NCBI GenBank assembly: GCA_947624165.1
Contig: CANQJC010000005.1
Span: 1-64,000 of the forward strand
Reading direction: 5' to 3'
Origin: an uncultured Clostridia bacterium
GTDB taxonomy: Bacteria; Bacillota; Clostridia; UBA1381
DNA: 64,000 nt
Shown here: piece by piece, positions 39,232 to 49,446 of the stretch
Numbering within the stretch: the stretch's first letter is position 1
Layout: each line of letters begins with the position of its first letter
Translations under genes and position numbers: made by a program
Notes under the pieces: generated by a model
What the model was told of the DNA's origin: nothing
Databases searched by the model: none
Seen by the model: only the letters and a program-made list of their open reading frames with translations

Positions 39232-40797
39232 ATGACACAGCAAAACATTTGCATTATGATTTCCATCGTCGCATACCTGCTTGTGGTACTCGGTATCGGC
39301 GTATGGTTTTCACGCAGAAACAAGACCGCCGACGATTTCTACCTCGGCGGCAGAAAGCTCGGTCCGTTCGTAACGGCGATGAGCGCGGAAGCGTCGGACA
39401 TGAGCAGCTATCTGCTTATGGGCGTTCCCGGACTTGCGTTCCTCACGGGTATCGCGGACGCGTCCTGGACGGCGATAGGACTTATCATAGGTACATACCT
39501 GAACTGGCTTATCGTCGCGAAAAAATTAAGACGTTATTCGAGCCGTATCGGCGCGACGACTATTCCGGCGTTCTTCTCCGAACGCTTCAAGGATAAGTCA
39601 AGGATATTAAGCGTTATCGCGGCGATAGTTATCATAATCTTCTTCGTACCGTACACGGCTTCGGGCTTTGTGGCGTGCGGAAAGCTGTTTAATTCGCTCT
39701 TCGGCGTTGACTACATGATAGCGATGCTCATTTGCGCGTTCGTAATCATCATGTACACGATGCTCGGCGGCTTCATGGCTGCGAGCACGAGCGACTTTTT
39801 ACAGAGTATAATAATGACGATAGGTCTTGTGATAGTTGTAGGCTACGGCGTTGTAAATGCCGGCGGCTTCGGCGCGGTCGTTGAAAATGCGAAAGCGATC
39901 CCCGGCTATTTCAGCCTGACTCAAACATACGACCCCGCGACGAACAGCTCTGCGGTCTACGGAGCGTTCAGAAGCTGCTCGATGCTCGCGTGGGGCTTGG
40001 GCTACTTCGGTATGCCGCACATTCTTCTGAGATTCATGGCTATCGAGGATGCGAAGAAACTGAAGCTCTCAAGAAGAGTAGCGTCGCTGTGGTGCCTTAT
40101 CTCGCTTGCCGTAGCGGTATTTATCGGTATCGCGGGCATGGCTCTCGTAAGCAAGGGCGTTATGGCTCCGCTTTACGACAACGCCGCCGTCGCGGCGGGA
40201 ACTGCGGGCGCGCAGTCGGAGAACGTTCTTATTGAAATTTCAAAGCTGATAGCCCAGCACGGCGTACTTGCGGCGATCATCGCGGGCGTGATACTCGCGG
40301 GAATACTGGCGGCGACGATGTCAACGGCTGACTCGCAGCTCCTCGCGGCTTCCTCGTCCGTATCGCAGAACATCATCAAGGAAAAGCTTTTCCCGAAGAT
40401 GACCGAGGAAACGACGATGATAGTGGCACGCTTCACACTCGTTATAATAGCGGTGGTTGCGGCGTTCTTAGCGCGCGACCCGAACAGCTCTGTATTCGGC
40501 ATCGTATCGTTCGCATGGGCGGGCTTCGGCGCGGCGTTCGGACCTGTAATGCTCGCGGCTCTGTTCTGGAAGCGCACGACGAAGCAGGGCGCGCTTGCCG
40601 GAATGATAGCGGGCGGCGCGATGGTATTCATCTGGAAATACGGCATAGCGAAGCTCGGCGGCATTTTAGCTATATACGAACTGCTGCCGGCGTTCATATT
40701 CGGACTTATCGCCATTATCGTGGTAAGTTTGCTCACAAAAGAGCCGGACAAGGACACGGTCGAAATTTTCGACGAAGTAACCGCTATGAAGGATTGA
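39232..40797 (+). CDS. putP: Sodium:solute symporter, PutP-like proline symporter
   Basis: DFYLGGRKLGPFVTAMSAEASDMSSYLLMGVPG; many TM segments. Confidence 0.88.
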   Translation: MTQQNICIMISIVAYLLVVLGIGVWFSRRNKTADDFYLGGRKLGPFVTAMSAEASDMSSYLLMGVPGLAFLTGIADASWTAIGLIIGTYLNWLIVAKKLRRYSSRIGATTIPAFFSERFKDKSRILSVIAAIVIIIFFVPYTASGFVACGKLFNSLFGVDYMIAMLICAFVIIMYTMLGGFMAASTSDFLQSIIMTIGLVIVVGYGVVNAGGFGAVVENAKAIPGYFSLTQTYDPATNSSAVYGAFRSCSMLAWGLGYFGMPHILLRFMAIEDAKKLKLSRRVASLWCLISLAVAVFIGIAGMALVSKGVMAPLYDNAAVAAGTAGAQSENVLIEISKLIAQHGVLAAIIAGVILAGILAATMSTADSQLLAASSSVSQNIIKEKLFPKMTEETTMIVARFTLVIIAVVAAFLARDPNSSVFGIVSFAWAGFGAAFGPVMLAALFWKRTTKQGALAGMIAGGAMVFIWKYGIAKLGGILAIYELLPAFIFGLIAIIVVSLLTKEPDKDTVEIFDEVTAMKD

Positions 40798-40862
40798 TAA
40801 AAATAACGATCGTCTTACCGCGCCGCATCGCGGCTGCGGGACGATACGCGGATCATAACGAT

Positions 40863-40896
40863 AAAAAACGACTGCCCCTTCGGACAGTCGTTTTTA
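40863..40896. terminator. Bidirectional terminator
   Basis: AAAAAACGACTGCCCCTTCGGACAGTCGTTTTT. Confidence 0.78.
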
Positions 40897-40897
40897 A

Positions 40898-42073
40898 TTA
40901 CCAATATTTTTCCCAATCGCTTACAAGCCGCGTCAAAGCCTCCATATAGAAATAGTCTCCCCATGCGTTACACTCGTCGACGCCGCCGTTGCGGCATTGA
41001 TTTGTCGGGGTTTTTTTGGAATATGTACCATGCAGCAGCAGCCCGTTCGAGCAATCGCGGCTTTTTACCGCGCACGTATCTGATATCGCTTTAAGTATAC
41101 GCTTCGCCGCGCCCTCGTAATAATCGGATTGCTCGCGCGGCAGATTTTTTGCCATCTCAAGCATTCCGCATACCGCGATAACTCCCGCGGAGGAATCGCG
41201 CGGCTCGCCGCTTCCCGTGTCGAAATCGAAGTCCCAGTACGGCACGAGGTCGTCGGGAAGATGTTCGATAAAATAATCCGTCACGCGTACAAAAATATCC
41301 GCGTAACGCTCGTCGCCGAGCCTTTCATACGCCAGCGCGCTGCCGTATATGCCCCACGCCTGACCCCGCGCCCACGCGCTGCCGTCTCGGTTTCCTTGGT
41401 TTGTAACGCCCCTCACGCCTTTTCCCGTCTCGGGATCGAAAAAGTAAGTGTGATAAGTCGAATCATCGGGACGCACGATATAATTCGTCGCGGTAAGTAT
41501 ATGACTTTTCGCCTTTTCGGCGTAGATCGGATCGCCGGTAACGTCGCTTGCCCAGAACAAGAGCGGCATATTCATCAGACAGTCTATGATAAGCCTGTAA
41601 TTATCCTTCGCGCCCATGTCGCCCCACGCCTGGAAGAATTGTCCCTTTTCATGGAACCGCGTCAACAGATTGTCCGCGGCGGCAAGCGCGGCTTTTTTAC
41701 CCGTCTCGCTGCCGGTAAGCTTGTACGCCGCGACGCATGAGGGCGTGTACAAAAATCCCATATCGTGATGATCGACGTTTATTTTCTTTTCGATCCTGTC
41801 AAGAAACGATTCGACCTGCGTCAGCGCGGCGTCCTTGAATTTCCCGTCACTGGTACGCTCGTATGCGAGCCATACCTCGCCGGTCCAAAAGCCCTCCGTC
41901 CAGTCGGTGTTGTACGACTTGGGATAAAAATTATTTTCACTGTTGGCGGCAGGGAAGCAGCCGCGAAAATCGTCAAGATTTTCCCCGACCAGCCTTACGG
42001 CGTTCGCGAGCGCGCGTTCCGCTTCGTCTTTCCCAAACGGCGGATAAGCCGCCAAAGCGTCTTTTGTCATCAT
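40898..42073 (-). CDS. GH88-family unsaturated glycuronyl hydrolase
   Basis: VDHHDMGFLYTPS, GDMGAKDN.., RDGSAWARGQAWGIYGSALAYE, SGEPRDSSAGVI. Confidence 0.88.
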   Translation of the reverse strand: MMTKDALAAYPPFGKDEAERALANAVRLVGENLDDFRGCFPAANSENNFYPKSYNTDWTEGFWTGEVWLAYERTSDGKFKDAALTQVESFLDRIEKKINVDHHDMGFLYTPSCVAAYKLTGSETGKKAALAAADNLLTRFHEKGQFFQAWGDMGAKDNYRLIIDCLMNMPLLFWASDVTGDPIYAEKAKSHILTATNYIVRPDDSTYHTYFFDPETGKGVRGVTNQGNRDGSAWARGQAWGIYGSALAYERLGDERYADIFVRVTDYFIEHLPDDLVPYWDFDFDTGSGEPRDSSAGVIAVCGMLEMAKNLPREQSDYYEGAAKRILKAISDTCAVKSRDCSNGLLLHGTYSKKTPTNQCRNGGVDECNAWGDYFYMEALTRLVSDWEKYW

Positions 42074-42097
42074 AAATCAAACCACCTCGTTGTATGC

Positions 42098-42466
42098 TTA
42101 TTCGATTTCCCCGTGTTTTTCGCAGCGCGAAGACTTTACAATGCGGTTTTTCTCATCGACAAATACGACCGTCGGCTTGTGTTCTTCCGCTTCTTCCTCC
42201 GTCAGGGAACAGTATGACATTATAATGATTTTATCGCCCTTCTGCACGCGTCTCGCCGCCGCGCCGTTGAGACATATAACGCCCGAATTTTTCTCTCCGG
42301 CGATAGTGTACGTTTCAAACCGCTCTCCGTTATTTATATTCACGACCTGCACCTTTTCGTATTCGAGAATATGCGCGGCGCGAAGCAGCGCGCTGTCGAC
42401 CGTAATGCTCCCGACATAATTAAGTTCCGATTCCGTTACGACGGCGCGGTGTATTTTCCCTTTGAG
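42098..42466 (-). CDS. panD: Aspartate 1-decarboxylase
   Basis: [25 protein letters not shown] with GS self-cleavage site. Confidence 0.95.
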   Translation of the reverse strand, partial: LKGKIHRAVVTESELNYVGSITVDSALLRAAHILEYEKVQVVNINNGERFETYTIAGEKNSGVICLNGAAARRVQKGDKIIIMSYCSLTEEEAEEHKPTVVFVDEKNRIVKSSRCEKHGEIE

Positions 42467-42496
42467 CATCGTTATTTCCATTCCGACGTTACTCCT

Positions 42497-43342
42497 TTAC
42501 TCAATAATAAAATTATCTATCAGCCGCGTTTTACCTATATAAACAGCCACGGCGCACAGCAGCGGCTTTTGGATTTTAACGAGCGGTCTGAGATTGTCGA
42601 AGCTGACCGCCTCCACATAATCTATTCTTGCGAGCGGCTCTTTTTGTATTTCTCTCTCGACCGTCTCGATAACCGCCGCCGCGCTCTCCTCGCCGTTTTC
42701 GACCATATCGCGCCCCATTTTCAGCGCGCGCGACAGGCACAGCGCGGCTTCGCGCTCCCGCGTGTCGAGATAAATATTGCGCGAGCTTTTCGCCAGACCG
42801 TCCGCTTCGCGGACTATCGGACAGCCCACTATCTCTATATCGAAATTCAGATCCTTGACCATTTTGCGTATAACGCAAAGCTGCTGCGCGTCCTTCTGAC
42901 CGAAGTACGCCCTGTCCGGCGTCACGATGTTAAACAGCTTGCTCACGACCGTGCATACGCCTGCAAAATGGGTCGGTCTTGTCCTTCCGCACAGCGTCTC
43001 TGTAATTTTGGCGACGCTGACGGTAGTGAGCGCGTTGTCGTACATTTCTTCCGCTTCGGGATTAAACAGAACGTCCGCGCCGACCTTTTCGCACAGTGCC
43101 GCGTCCGCTTTTATGTCGCGCGGATAACTCTCGAAATCCTCGTTCGGAGCGAACTGCGTCGGATTGACGAAATCGCTCACCACAACGCGGTCGTTTTCGT
43201 TGACGGCGCGTTCGATGAGACTTTTGTGTCCCTCGTGCAAATACCCCATCGTCGGCACAAGCCCGACGGTAAGAGCGTCCTTTTTCCACTTTTTTATCAT
43301 CGAGCGCAGCTCGCTTATACTCTTGATTACCTGCATTTTCAA
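42497..43342 (-). CDS. panC: Pantothenate synthetase
   Basis: [35 protein letters not shown]. Confidence 0.96.
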   Translation of the reverse strand: MKMQVIKSISELRSMIKKWKKDALTVGLVPTMGYLHEGHKSLIERAVNENDRVVVSDFVNPTQFAPNEDFESYPRDIKADAALCEKVGADVLFNPEAEEMYDNALTTVSVAKITETLCGRTRPTHFAGVCTVVSKLFNIVTPDRAYFGQKDAQQLCVIRKMVKDLNFDIEIVGCPIVREADGLAKSSRNIYLDTREREAALCLSRALKMGRDMVENGEESAAAVIETVEREIQKEPLARIDYVEAVSFDNLRPLVKIQKPLLCAVAVYIGKTRLIDNFIIE

Positions 43343-44172
43343 CCCTCCGTAACGGCTTTCATCGTTTCGTCGTCTATTTTGAATGTATGCTCCTCGGACG
43401 GGAACGAACCGTTTTTAACTTCATCTATATACTTCTTGAATCCCTCCGTCATGACCGCGCCGACGTCCGCGAATTTCTTCGCGAATTTCGGAGTAAATCC
43501 AACCGTCATATTGAGCATATCCTGATACACAAGCACCTGCCCGTCGCATTCCGCGCCCGCGCCTATGCCTATTGTCGGTATGGACAGTATCTGTGTCACA
43601 TACGCCGCCAGCGCGGCGGGTACGCATTCAAGAACGACGGCGAACGCGCCCGCCTCCTCCACGGCTCTCGCGTCCTCGATAAGCTGCTTCGCGCCCGCTA
43701 AAGACTTACCCTGAACCTTGAATCCTCCGAACGTGTTGACCGACTGCGGCGTCATTCCTATGTGCGCCATGACGGGGATAGACGCGTCGACGATCGCCCG
43801 TATATGCGGAGCGAATTTCACGCCGCCTTCGAGCTTGACGGCTTCCGCGCCGCCCTCCTTAACGAGCCTGCCCGCGTTTTGCACAGCGTCGCGGACGGAG
43901 GTTTGATATGACATAAACGGCATGTCCGTCACAATAAGCGCGTTTGACGCGCCGCGCGCCACGGCTGCCGAATGGCTTATCATGTCCTGCATTGTAACGC
44001 GAAGCGTATTTTCGTACCCGAGCATTACCATGCCGAGCGAATCGCCCACAAGTATCGCGTCCACGCCCGCGTCGTCGGCTATACGAGCCGTCGTGTAGTC
44101 ATAGGAAGTGAGCATTGTTATTTTCTCCGAATTCCTTTTGGCGGCGGCGAAACTTCCCGTCGTATTTTTCAT
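43339..44172 (-). CDS. panB: 3-methyl-2-oxobutanoate hydroxymethyltransferase
   Basis: [41 protein letters not shown]. Confidence 0.95.
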   Translation of the reverse strand: MKNTTGSFAAAKRNSEKITMLTSYDYTTARIADDAGVDAILVGDSLGMVMLGYENTLRVTMQDMISHSAAVARGASNALIVTDMPFMSYQTSVRDAVQNAGRLVKEGGAEAVKLEGGVKFAPHIRAIVDASIPVMAHIGMTPQSVNTFGGFKVQGKSLAGAKQLIEDARAVEEAGAFAVVLECVPAALAAYVTQILSIPTIGIGAGAECDGQVLVYQDMLNMTVGFTPKFAKKFADVGAVMTEGFKKYIDEVKNGSFPSEEHTFKIDDETMKAVTEG

Positions 44173-44406
44173 TATTTTATTCCTTCTTTCCGCATAGGAT
44201 AATAACAAATTCATTTTATCACATTCTTCCCGCGAATACAATAAATTTATTAAAAATAACGCAAAATTAAGCGCGCCGTTTCGCGGCGTGTTTCGCGCCT
44301 TGGCGGCATATTTTTCGCAAAAAAGAAAAAAACTTCTCAAAAACGGTTGAGTTAACGGTAATAATAATATATAATATAAATAATATTAGTGTTTAGGAGC
44401 AAAGAA

Positions 44407-45432
44407 ATGTTCAGTAACGATATAAGCATAGATTTAGGCACGGCTACAATGCTTGTCTATATAAAAAACAAAGGCATAGTCCTGCGCGAACCGACCGTTA
44501 TAGCGGTCAATACAAAAACGAACGAGGTCTGCGCTGTCGGCGAAGCCGCGCTCAAGATGCTCGGCAGGACTCCGCCGCACATACAGGCGGTACGTCCGCT
44601 TATCGACGGAGTAATTTCAAATTTGACGCTTACTCAAGAAATGATACGCTGCTTTTTCAGGAAAATATTTGCGCGCACGATAGGTCACCCGCGCATTATG
44701 ATGTGCGTACCGGGCGGCGTAACGGACGTTGAACAGCGCGCCGTGATAGAAGCCGCGCGAGACGTTGGCGCGCGCGACATCTATATAATCGAAGAACCCG
44801 TCGCCGCCGCTCTGGGCGCGGGCTTTGACATATCGCGTCCGCGCGGAACGATGATAGTCGATATAGGCGGCGGTACGACCGACGTGGCTGTAATGTCGCT
44901 CGGCGGCGTCGTTGTAAGCCGTTCGCTGAAAATAGCGGGCGACGAATTTAACGAAGCGATCGTGCGCTACATGCGTAAGGAAATGGGTATGCTGATAGGA
45001 CCGAGAACAGCCGAAAGGATAAAATTCGAAATAGGCGGCGTAATGCCGCGCTCGAAGGAGATACTCTGCGAAGCCAAGGGAATAAGCGTCCTTTCGGGAC
45101 TGCCCAAATCCGCGATCATTTCTTCAAACGACCTTTATCCGGCTTTCGACGATTTTGTGTATAACATCACCGAGCGCGTCAGAGAGGTGCTTGAAGAAAC
45201 GCCGCCGGAGCTTCACGGCGACATCATATGTGACGGGATAATCATGACGGGCGGCGGCTCGCTCATATACGGTCTGGACAAGCGCATCTCGGACGAGACC
45301 GGCGTGAAAGTAACTCTGGCAAATAACATTGTCGACTGCGTTGCTTTGGGCGCGGGCATCGCGCTCGAAAACATAGATTCCGTTTCCGACCCGACCCATA
45401 TATTCCATAAAAAAGCATATATAAGAGACTGA
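44407..45432 (+). CDS. mreB: MreB/Mbl family rod-shape determining protein
   Basis: SIDLGTATMLVYIKNKGIVLREPTVIA; VDIGGGTTDVAVMSLGG. Confidence 0.92.
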   Translation: MFSNDISIDLGTATMLVYIKNKGIVLREPTVIAVNTKTNEVCAVGEAALKMLGRTPPHIQAVRPLIDGVISNLTLTQEMIRCFFRKIFARTIGHPRIMMCVPGGVTDVEQRAVIEAARDVGARDIYIIEEPVAAALGAGFDISRPRGTMIVDIGGGTTDVAVMSLGGVVVSRSLKIAGDEFNEAIVRYMRKEMGMLIGPRTAERIKFEIGGVMPRSKEILCEAKGISVLSGLPKSAIISSNDLYPAFDDFVYNITERVREVLEETPPELHGDIICDGIIMTGGGSLIYGLDKRISDETGVKVTLANNIVDCVALGAGIALENIDSVSDPTHIFHKKAYIRD

Positions 45433-45488
45433 TTCTCATATACTCCGCGCGCTTCGCGCGCAAATAAAAGAAAGGATACAAATAAGCT

Positions 45489-45950
45489 ATGAAAAACGAA
45501 CCGATTTCCATGACAAACATCGAAATTCAAAAAATTCTTCCGCATCGTTATCCGTTTTTGCTCGTCGATAAAATTATCGAGTTTGAGGAGGGCAAGAGCA
45601 TAACGGGAATAAAGAACGTTACGGCGAACGAGCCGCAGTTTACGGGACATTTCCCCGGCAATCCGATAATGCCCGGCGTGCTTATCGTCGAGGCTCTCGC
45701 TCAGGTGGGCGCGGTAATGCTCCTTTCCATGCCGGAAAACCGCGGTAAGCTCGGCGTATTTACGGGCATAAACAATTTCAAATTCCGCAGACAGGTCGTC
45801 CCGGGCGATACTCTGGAGCTTCACGCGGAGCTTTTGACCTATCGTCACAATATGGGAAAGGCGAACGTGAAAGCGACCGTCGGCGGACAGACGGCGGCGA
45901 TGGGCGAGGTAAGCTTCGCCGTAGTCGATAACGCCGCGAACGAGGAATAA
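45489..45950 (+). CDS. fabZ: 3-hydroxyacyl-ACP dehydratase
   Basis: ILPHRYPFLLVDKI; GHFPGNPIMPGVLIVEALAQ. Confidence 0.96.
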   Translation: MKNEPISMTNIEIQKILPHRYPFLLVDKIIEFEEGKSITGIKNVTANEPQFTGHFPGNPIMPGVLIVEALAQVGAVMLLSMPENRGKLGVFTGINNFKFRRQVVPGDTLELHAELLTYRHNMGKANVKATVGGQTAAMGEVSFAVVDNAANEE

Positions 45951-46687
45951 TGCTTAAAAACGGAGAACGTCTCGACGACCTTCAGAACGGACTTTTTATA
46001 ATACAAAAAAAAGAAGGATTCAAATTCGGCACGGACGCGGTGCTCCTTGCGGATTTCGCAAGGAACGTCCGCTGCGAAAACATGATAGACCTGTGTACCG
46101 GCACGGGGATAGTACCGCTCCTCATGTCCGCAAAAACCCGCACAGAGCATATACACGGGCTGGAAATACAGTCCGACATGGCTGAAATGGCGGCGAGGAG
46201 CGTAGAATATAACGGTCTTACGGACAGAATACAAATAAAATGCGGCGACCTGAAGGACGCTCCCGACATATACGGCGTCGGCGCGTTTGACTGCGTGACC
46301 TGCAACCCGCCGTACATGAAACGCGGTGCGGCGATAGAAAACGGAACGGACGCTCTTTTCGTGTCGCGCCATGAGGTCCTCTGTACTCTTGAAGACGTGG
46401 TCGCGTCCGCGTCGCGTCTGCTGAGGTCCAAGGGCAGATTTTTTATGGTACACCGCCCGTCGCGGCTGACCGACATAATATGCGCCATGCGCGCGGCGCA
46501 TGTCGAACCGAAACGTATGCGCCTTGTCTGTCCCGCGGCGGAGAAACCGCCGAGCCTGCTTCTCATCGAGGGTATGAAGGACGGCGGCAGCGAGCTCAAA
46601 ATCGCGCCGCCCTTGTTCATTTACGGCGCGGACGGCAAATATTCAAGCGAGATAAACAAAATTTACGAACGAAACAAAGAGGAATGA
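45950..46687 (+). CDS. tRNA1(Val) (adenine(37)-N6)-methyltransferase-like SAM methyltransferase
   Basis: FGTDAVLLADFA; DLCTGTGIVPLLMS; CNPPYM. Confidence 0.9.
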   Translation: MLKNGERLDDLQNGLFIIQKKEGFKFGTDAVLLADFARNVRCENMIDLCTGTGIVPLLMSAKTRTEHIHGLEIQSDMAEMAARSVEYNGLTDRIQIKCGDLKDAPDIYGVGAFDCVTCNPPYMKRGAAIENGTDALFVSRHEVLCTLEDVVASASRLLRSKGRFFMVHRPSRLTDIICAMRAAHVEPKRMRLVCPAAEKPPSLLLIEGMKDGGSELKIAPPLFIYGADGKYSSEINKIYERNKEE

Positions 46688-47535
46688 CAATGACGGGGAA
46701 ATTATATTTATGCGCCACGCCGATAGGCAATCTCGGCGACGTGTCGGCGCGCTGTATAGAAACTCTGCGCTCTGCGGACTTGATAGCGGCGGAGGACACG
46801 CGCCGCACCCTGCAGCTTTTGAATCATTTTGAGATATCCGCTCCGCTCACGAGCTATCATGAGCACAATAAACGCGAAAAAGGCGGCTATATAATATCCC
46901 TTTTGAAAAACGGCAAAAACGTCGCGCTCGTGTCCGACGCGGGTACTCCCGCGATTTCCGACCCAGGCGAGGATTTGGTAAAGCTGTGTATAGAAAACGA
47001 TATCGAGGTAACGTCGGTACCCGGTCCGGCTGCGCTCATAAACGCGCTCATTCTTTCGGGACTGAGCGCGAAACGGTTTGCGTTCGAGGGCTTTCTGTCG
47101 GTGAATAAGCGTCACCGTGCGGAGCATCTCAAGAGCGTCGAAAACGACTCGCGCACCCTTATATTTTACGAAGCTCCGCATAAGCTCAGGAACACGATAG
47201 AGGATATGCGCGCCGTTTTCGGCGGCGACAGGAGAATAGCCCTCGCGCGCGAGCTGACGAAGCTGCACGAGGAAATAAAGCGATGCACTCTTGACGAAGC
47301 GGCGGCGTTCTATGAGGAAAACGCGCCGCGCGGCGAATACGTGATAATAGTCGAAGGGGCTTCGCCCGAGAAGGACTGCGGCTCGGAAAACGAATGGGAC
47401 AATATACCTCTTAGGGAACATATAGACGGCTATATAGCCGAGGGTATGAGCGTCAAGGACGCGGTAAAGCGCGCCGCGTCCGAGCGCGGTATCGCGCGGC
47501 GCGACGCATATAACGAATACCACCGCGCGACGTAA
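46684..47535 (+). CDS. rsmI: 16S rRNA (cytidine(1402)-2'-O)-methyltransferase
   Basis: LYLCATPIGNLGDVSARCIETL; AEDTRRT; VSDAGTPAISDPG. Confidence 0.95.
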   Translation: MTMTGKLYLCATPIGNLGDVSARCIETLRSADLIAAEDTRRTLQLLNHFEISAPLTSYHEHNKREKGGYIISLLKNGKNVALVSDAGTPAISDPGEDLVKLCIENDIEVTSVPGPAALINALILSGLSAKRFAFEGFLSVNKRHRAEHLKSVENDSRTLIFYEAPHKLRNTIEDMRAVFGGDRRIALARELTKLHEEIKRCTLDEAAAFYEENAPRGEYVIIVEGASPEKDCGSENEWDNIPLREHIDGYIAEGMSVKDAVKRAASERGIARRDAYNEYHRAT

Positions 47536-47572
47536 AACATAAATCGCACATTCGGAAAGGACGTGTTTTGAA

Positions 47573-47863
47573 ATGAAGAAAAAAACTTTGCTTATGCTGG
47601 GAGCCGCCGCCGCTGCGGGGGTATACGGCGCGGTCACGGGCAAGGGACCGTTTAACAGAATACGATTCAAGGAACAGCACGAGCGGATCTCAAATTATAT
47701 GGAAACGCATTATCCCAAGGCGATATACACGCCCGTCGAAGCGACGGAAAACGGATATGTAACGGTGATAAAGCGGCTCGGAATGAACGACATAATCCTT
47801 TATATCACGATCGACGGCGAAGGAAATTATATTTTTACGGAATCACCCGTCGTACAGTCGTAA
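47573..47863 (+). CDS. Small exported or membrane-anchored protein, unknown
   Basis: N-terminal MKKKTLLMLGAAAAAGVYGAV signal-like segment, RBS present. Confidence 0.6.
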   Translation: MKKKTLLMLGAAAAAGVYGAVTGKGPFNRIRFKEQHERISNYMETHYPKAIYTPVEATENGYVTVIKRLGMNDIILYITIDGEGNYIFTESPVVQS

Positions 47864-47910
47864 CCATTGACCTTCAAAAGGCATAATATATGCTAAAGGA
47901 GGTTTTAACT

Positions 47911-48108
47911 ATGAGTTTATTCGGCGGAGGCTGCAGCAATAACGGCGGCTGGGACATATGGATTTGGATTGCGATAATTGTGGTGCTGATACTTTTATGC
48001 TCCGACGGAAACGTTCTCGGAGCCGGCTCGAACAACAATTCCTGCTGCAATCCCTGTTGCGACCCGTGTGATAACGACCCGTGCGCCGCTAATAACAACT
48101 GCTGCTGA
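47911..48108 (+). CDS. Cys-rich mini-membrane protein (65 aa)
   Basis: MSLFGGGCSNNGG-WDIWIWIAIIVVLILL-...NSCCNPCCDPCDNDPCAANNNCC; RBS aaggagg upstream. Confidence 0.65.
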   Translation: MSLFGGGCSNNGGWDIWIWIAIIVVLILLCSDGNVLGAGSNNNSCCNPCCDPCDNDPCAANNNCC

Positions 48109-48236
48109 CGAGTACATTTCGGAGACCGAACGCGCCGCCCGCGCGACGTCGTTTCGGTCTTCCGCATTTTTCGCGCTCATCGTCGCCGGTGCGGCATTTT
48201 TCGGGCGCGGTGCCTTCGGGCGGAAAGGATAAAAAA

Positions 48237-49361
48237 ATGAGTATGAAATACGGACTTGTTCTCGCGGGCGGCGGCGTGAGAGGCGCGTGCCACGCGGGAG
48301 TATGGAAGGCTCTCGGCGACATGGGCGTCGAGATATCGTCTGTCGCTGGCGCGTCGATAGGCTCTATAAACGGCGCGATTTTCGCCCAGGGCGATTTTGA
48401 CAAGGCGATCGACATGTGGCGCGGCATCACCGCCGCCGATATCGTCAACATGCCGGACGGCGTGAGCAACGGCGACGACTTGTTCGACGTGAAAAACCTT
48501 TCCGAGATAGTCCGCGCGATATACGACGGCGAAGGGTTGGACATGTCGCCGCTCGAGCGTCTCCTCAAAGGTATCATAGACGAGGACAAGCTCAGAAAAT
48601 CACCGATAGATTTCGGCGTGGCGGCGTTCTCGCTGACGCGCAAAAAGGAAATATATAAGTTTAAGAACGAGATACCGCGCGGCGAGATAGTGGATTATCT
48701 TATGGCAAGCGCGTGTATGCCTGGCTTTCGCTCGAAGGTCATCGAAGCCGACAAATTCGCCGACGGCGGCGTTTCGGACAATATGCCCGTCGGTATGCTT
48801 CTCGGCAGGGGCGAGGAAAACATAATCACCGTAGACGTGAAAGGCGCGGGAATATACCGCGATTTTAACACCTCTGGCAAAAACATAATTTCCGTTTGCT
48901 GCGACAAACCCCAAACGGGACTTATGGATTTCGACCGCGAAGGAATAGAGAGAAGCATAAAGGAAGGATATATAAAATGCATGAAAGCCTTCGGACGTTA
49001 TGAAGGCGGGTTTTACGCCTTTAAGTCGGACGACTACCGCCGCGCGAGGGCGAAATATTCGCCCGACCTGATAAGCGGTATCGAGACCGCCGCGCGCATA
49101 TACGGCATAGACGAGCTCAACACGTATGATTTCGACGAGCTTGTCAGACTCACCCTGGACGCGCACGCGGGACACGAGAAAGAAGACGATACGGAGGACG
49201 AAGGGATCGCCGATAAAATACTCCAAACGAGCGAGAAGCATATATTAACGTGGCTCGTGAAAACGCTCCGCTCCGGCGCGGCGGATTTTCTCAAGGACAA
49301 GCTCTCCATGCTCGGTTCGGCTTACGACGCGGCGTGCGCCCTGATGTACTTCAAAAAATAA
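48237..49361 (+). CDS. Patatin-like phospholipase family protein
   Basis: LVLAGGGVRGACHAGV; GASIGSING; ADGGVSDNMPV. Confidence 0.93.
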   Translation: MSMKYGLVLAGGGVRGACHAGVWKALGDMGVEISSVAGASIGSINGAIFAQGDFDKAIDMWRGITAADIVNMPDGVSNGDDLFDVKNLSEIVRAIYDGEGLDMSPLERLLKGIIDEDKLRKSPIDFGVAAFSLTRKKEIYKFKNEIPRGEIVDYLMASACMPGFRSKVIEADKFADGGVSDNMPVGMLLGRGEENIITVDVKGAGIYRDFNTSGKNIISVCCDKPQTGLMDFDREGIERSIKEGYIKCMKAFGRYEGGFYAFKSDDYRRARAKYSPDLISGIETAARIYGIDELNTYDFDELVRLTLDAHAGHEKEDDTEDEGIADKILQTSEKHILTWLVKTLRSGAADFLKDKLSMLGSAYDAACALMYFKK

Positions 49362-49446
49362 AAGCTCGGAAAATGTTGTATTTGTCCGAAAAAAATTGTA
49401 TAATAGCTGTATCGAATATATTTGTTTTTTAAGGGGAAAATAACCG

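Noticed and set aside
42371-43525. 384-aa plus-strand ORF
   Set aside because: Antisense to panC/panD; no plausible domain.
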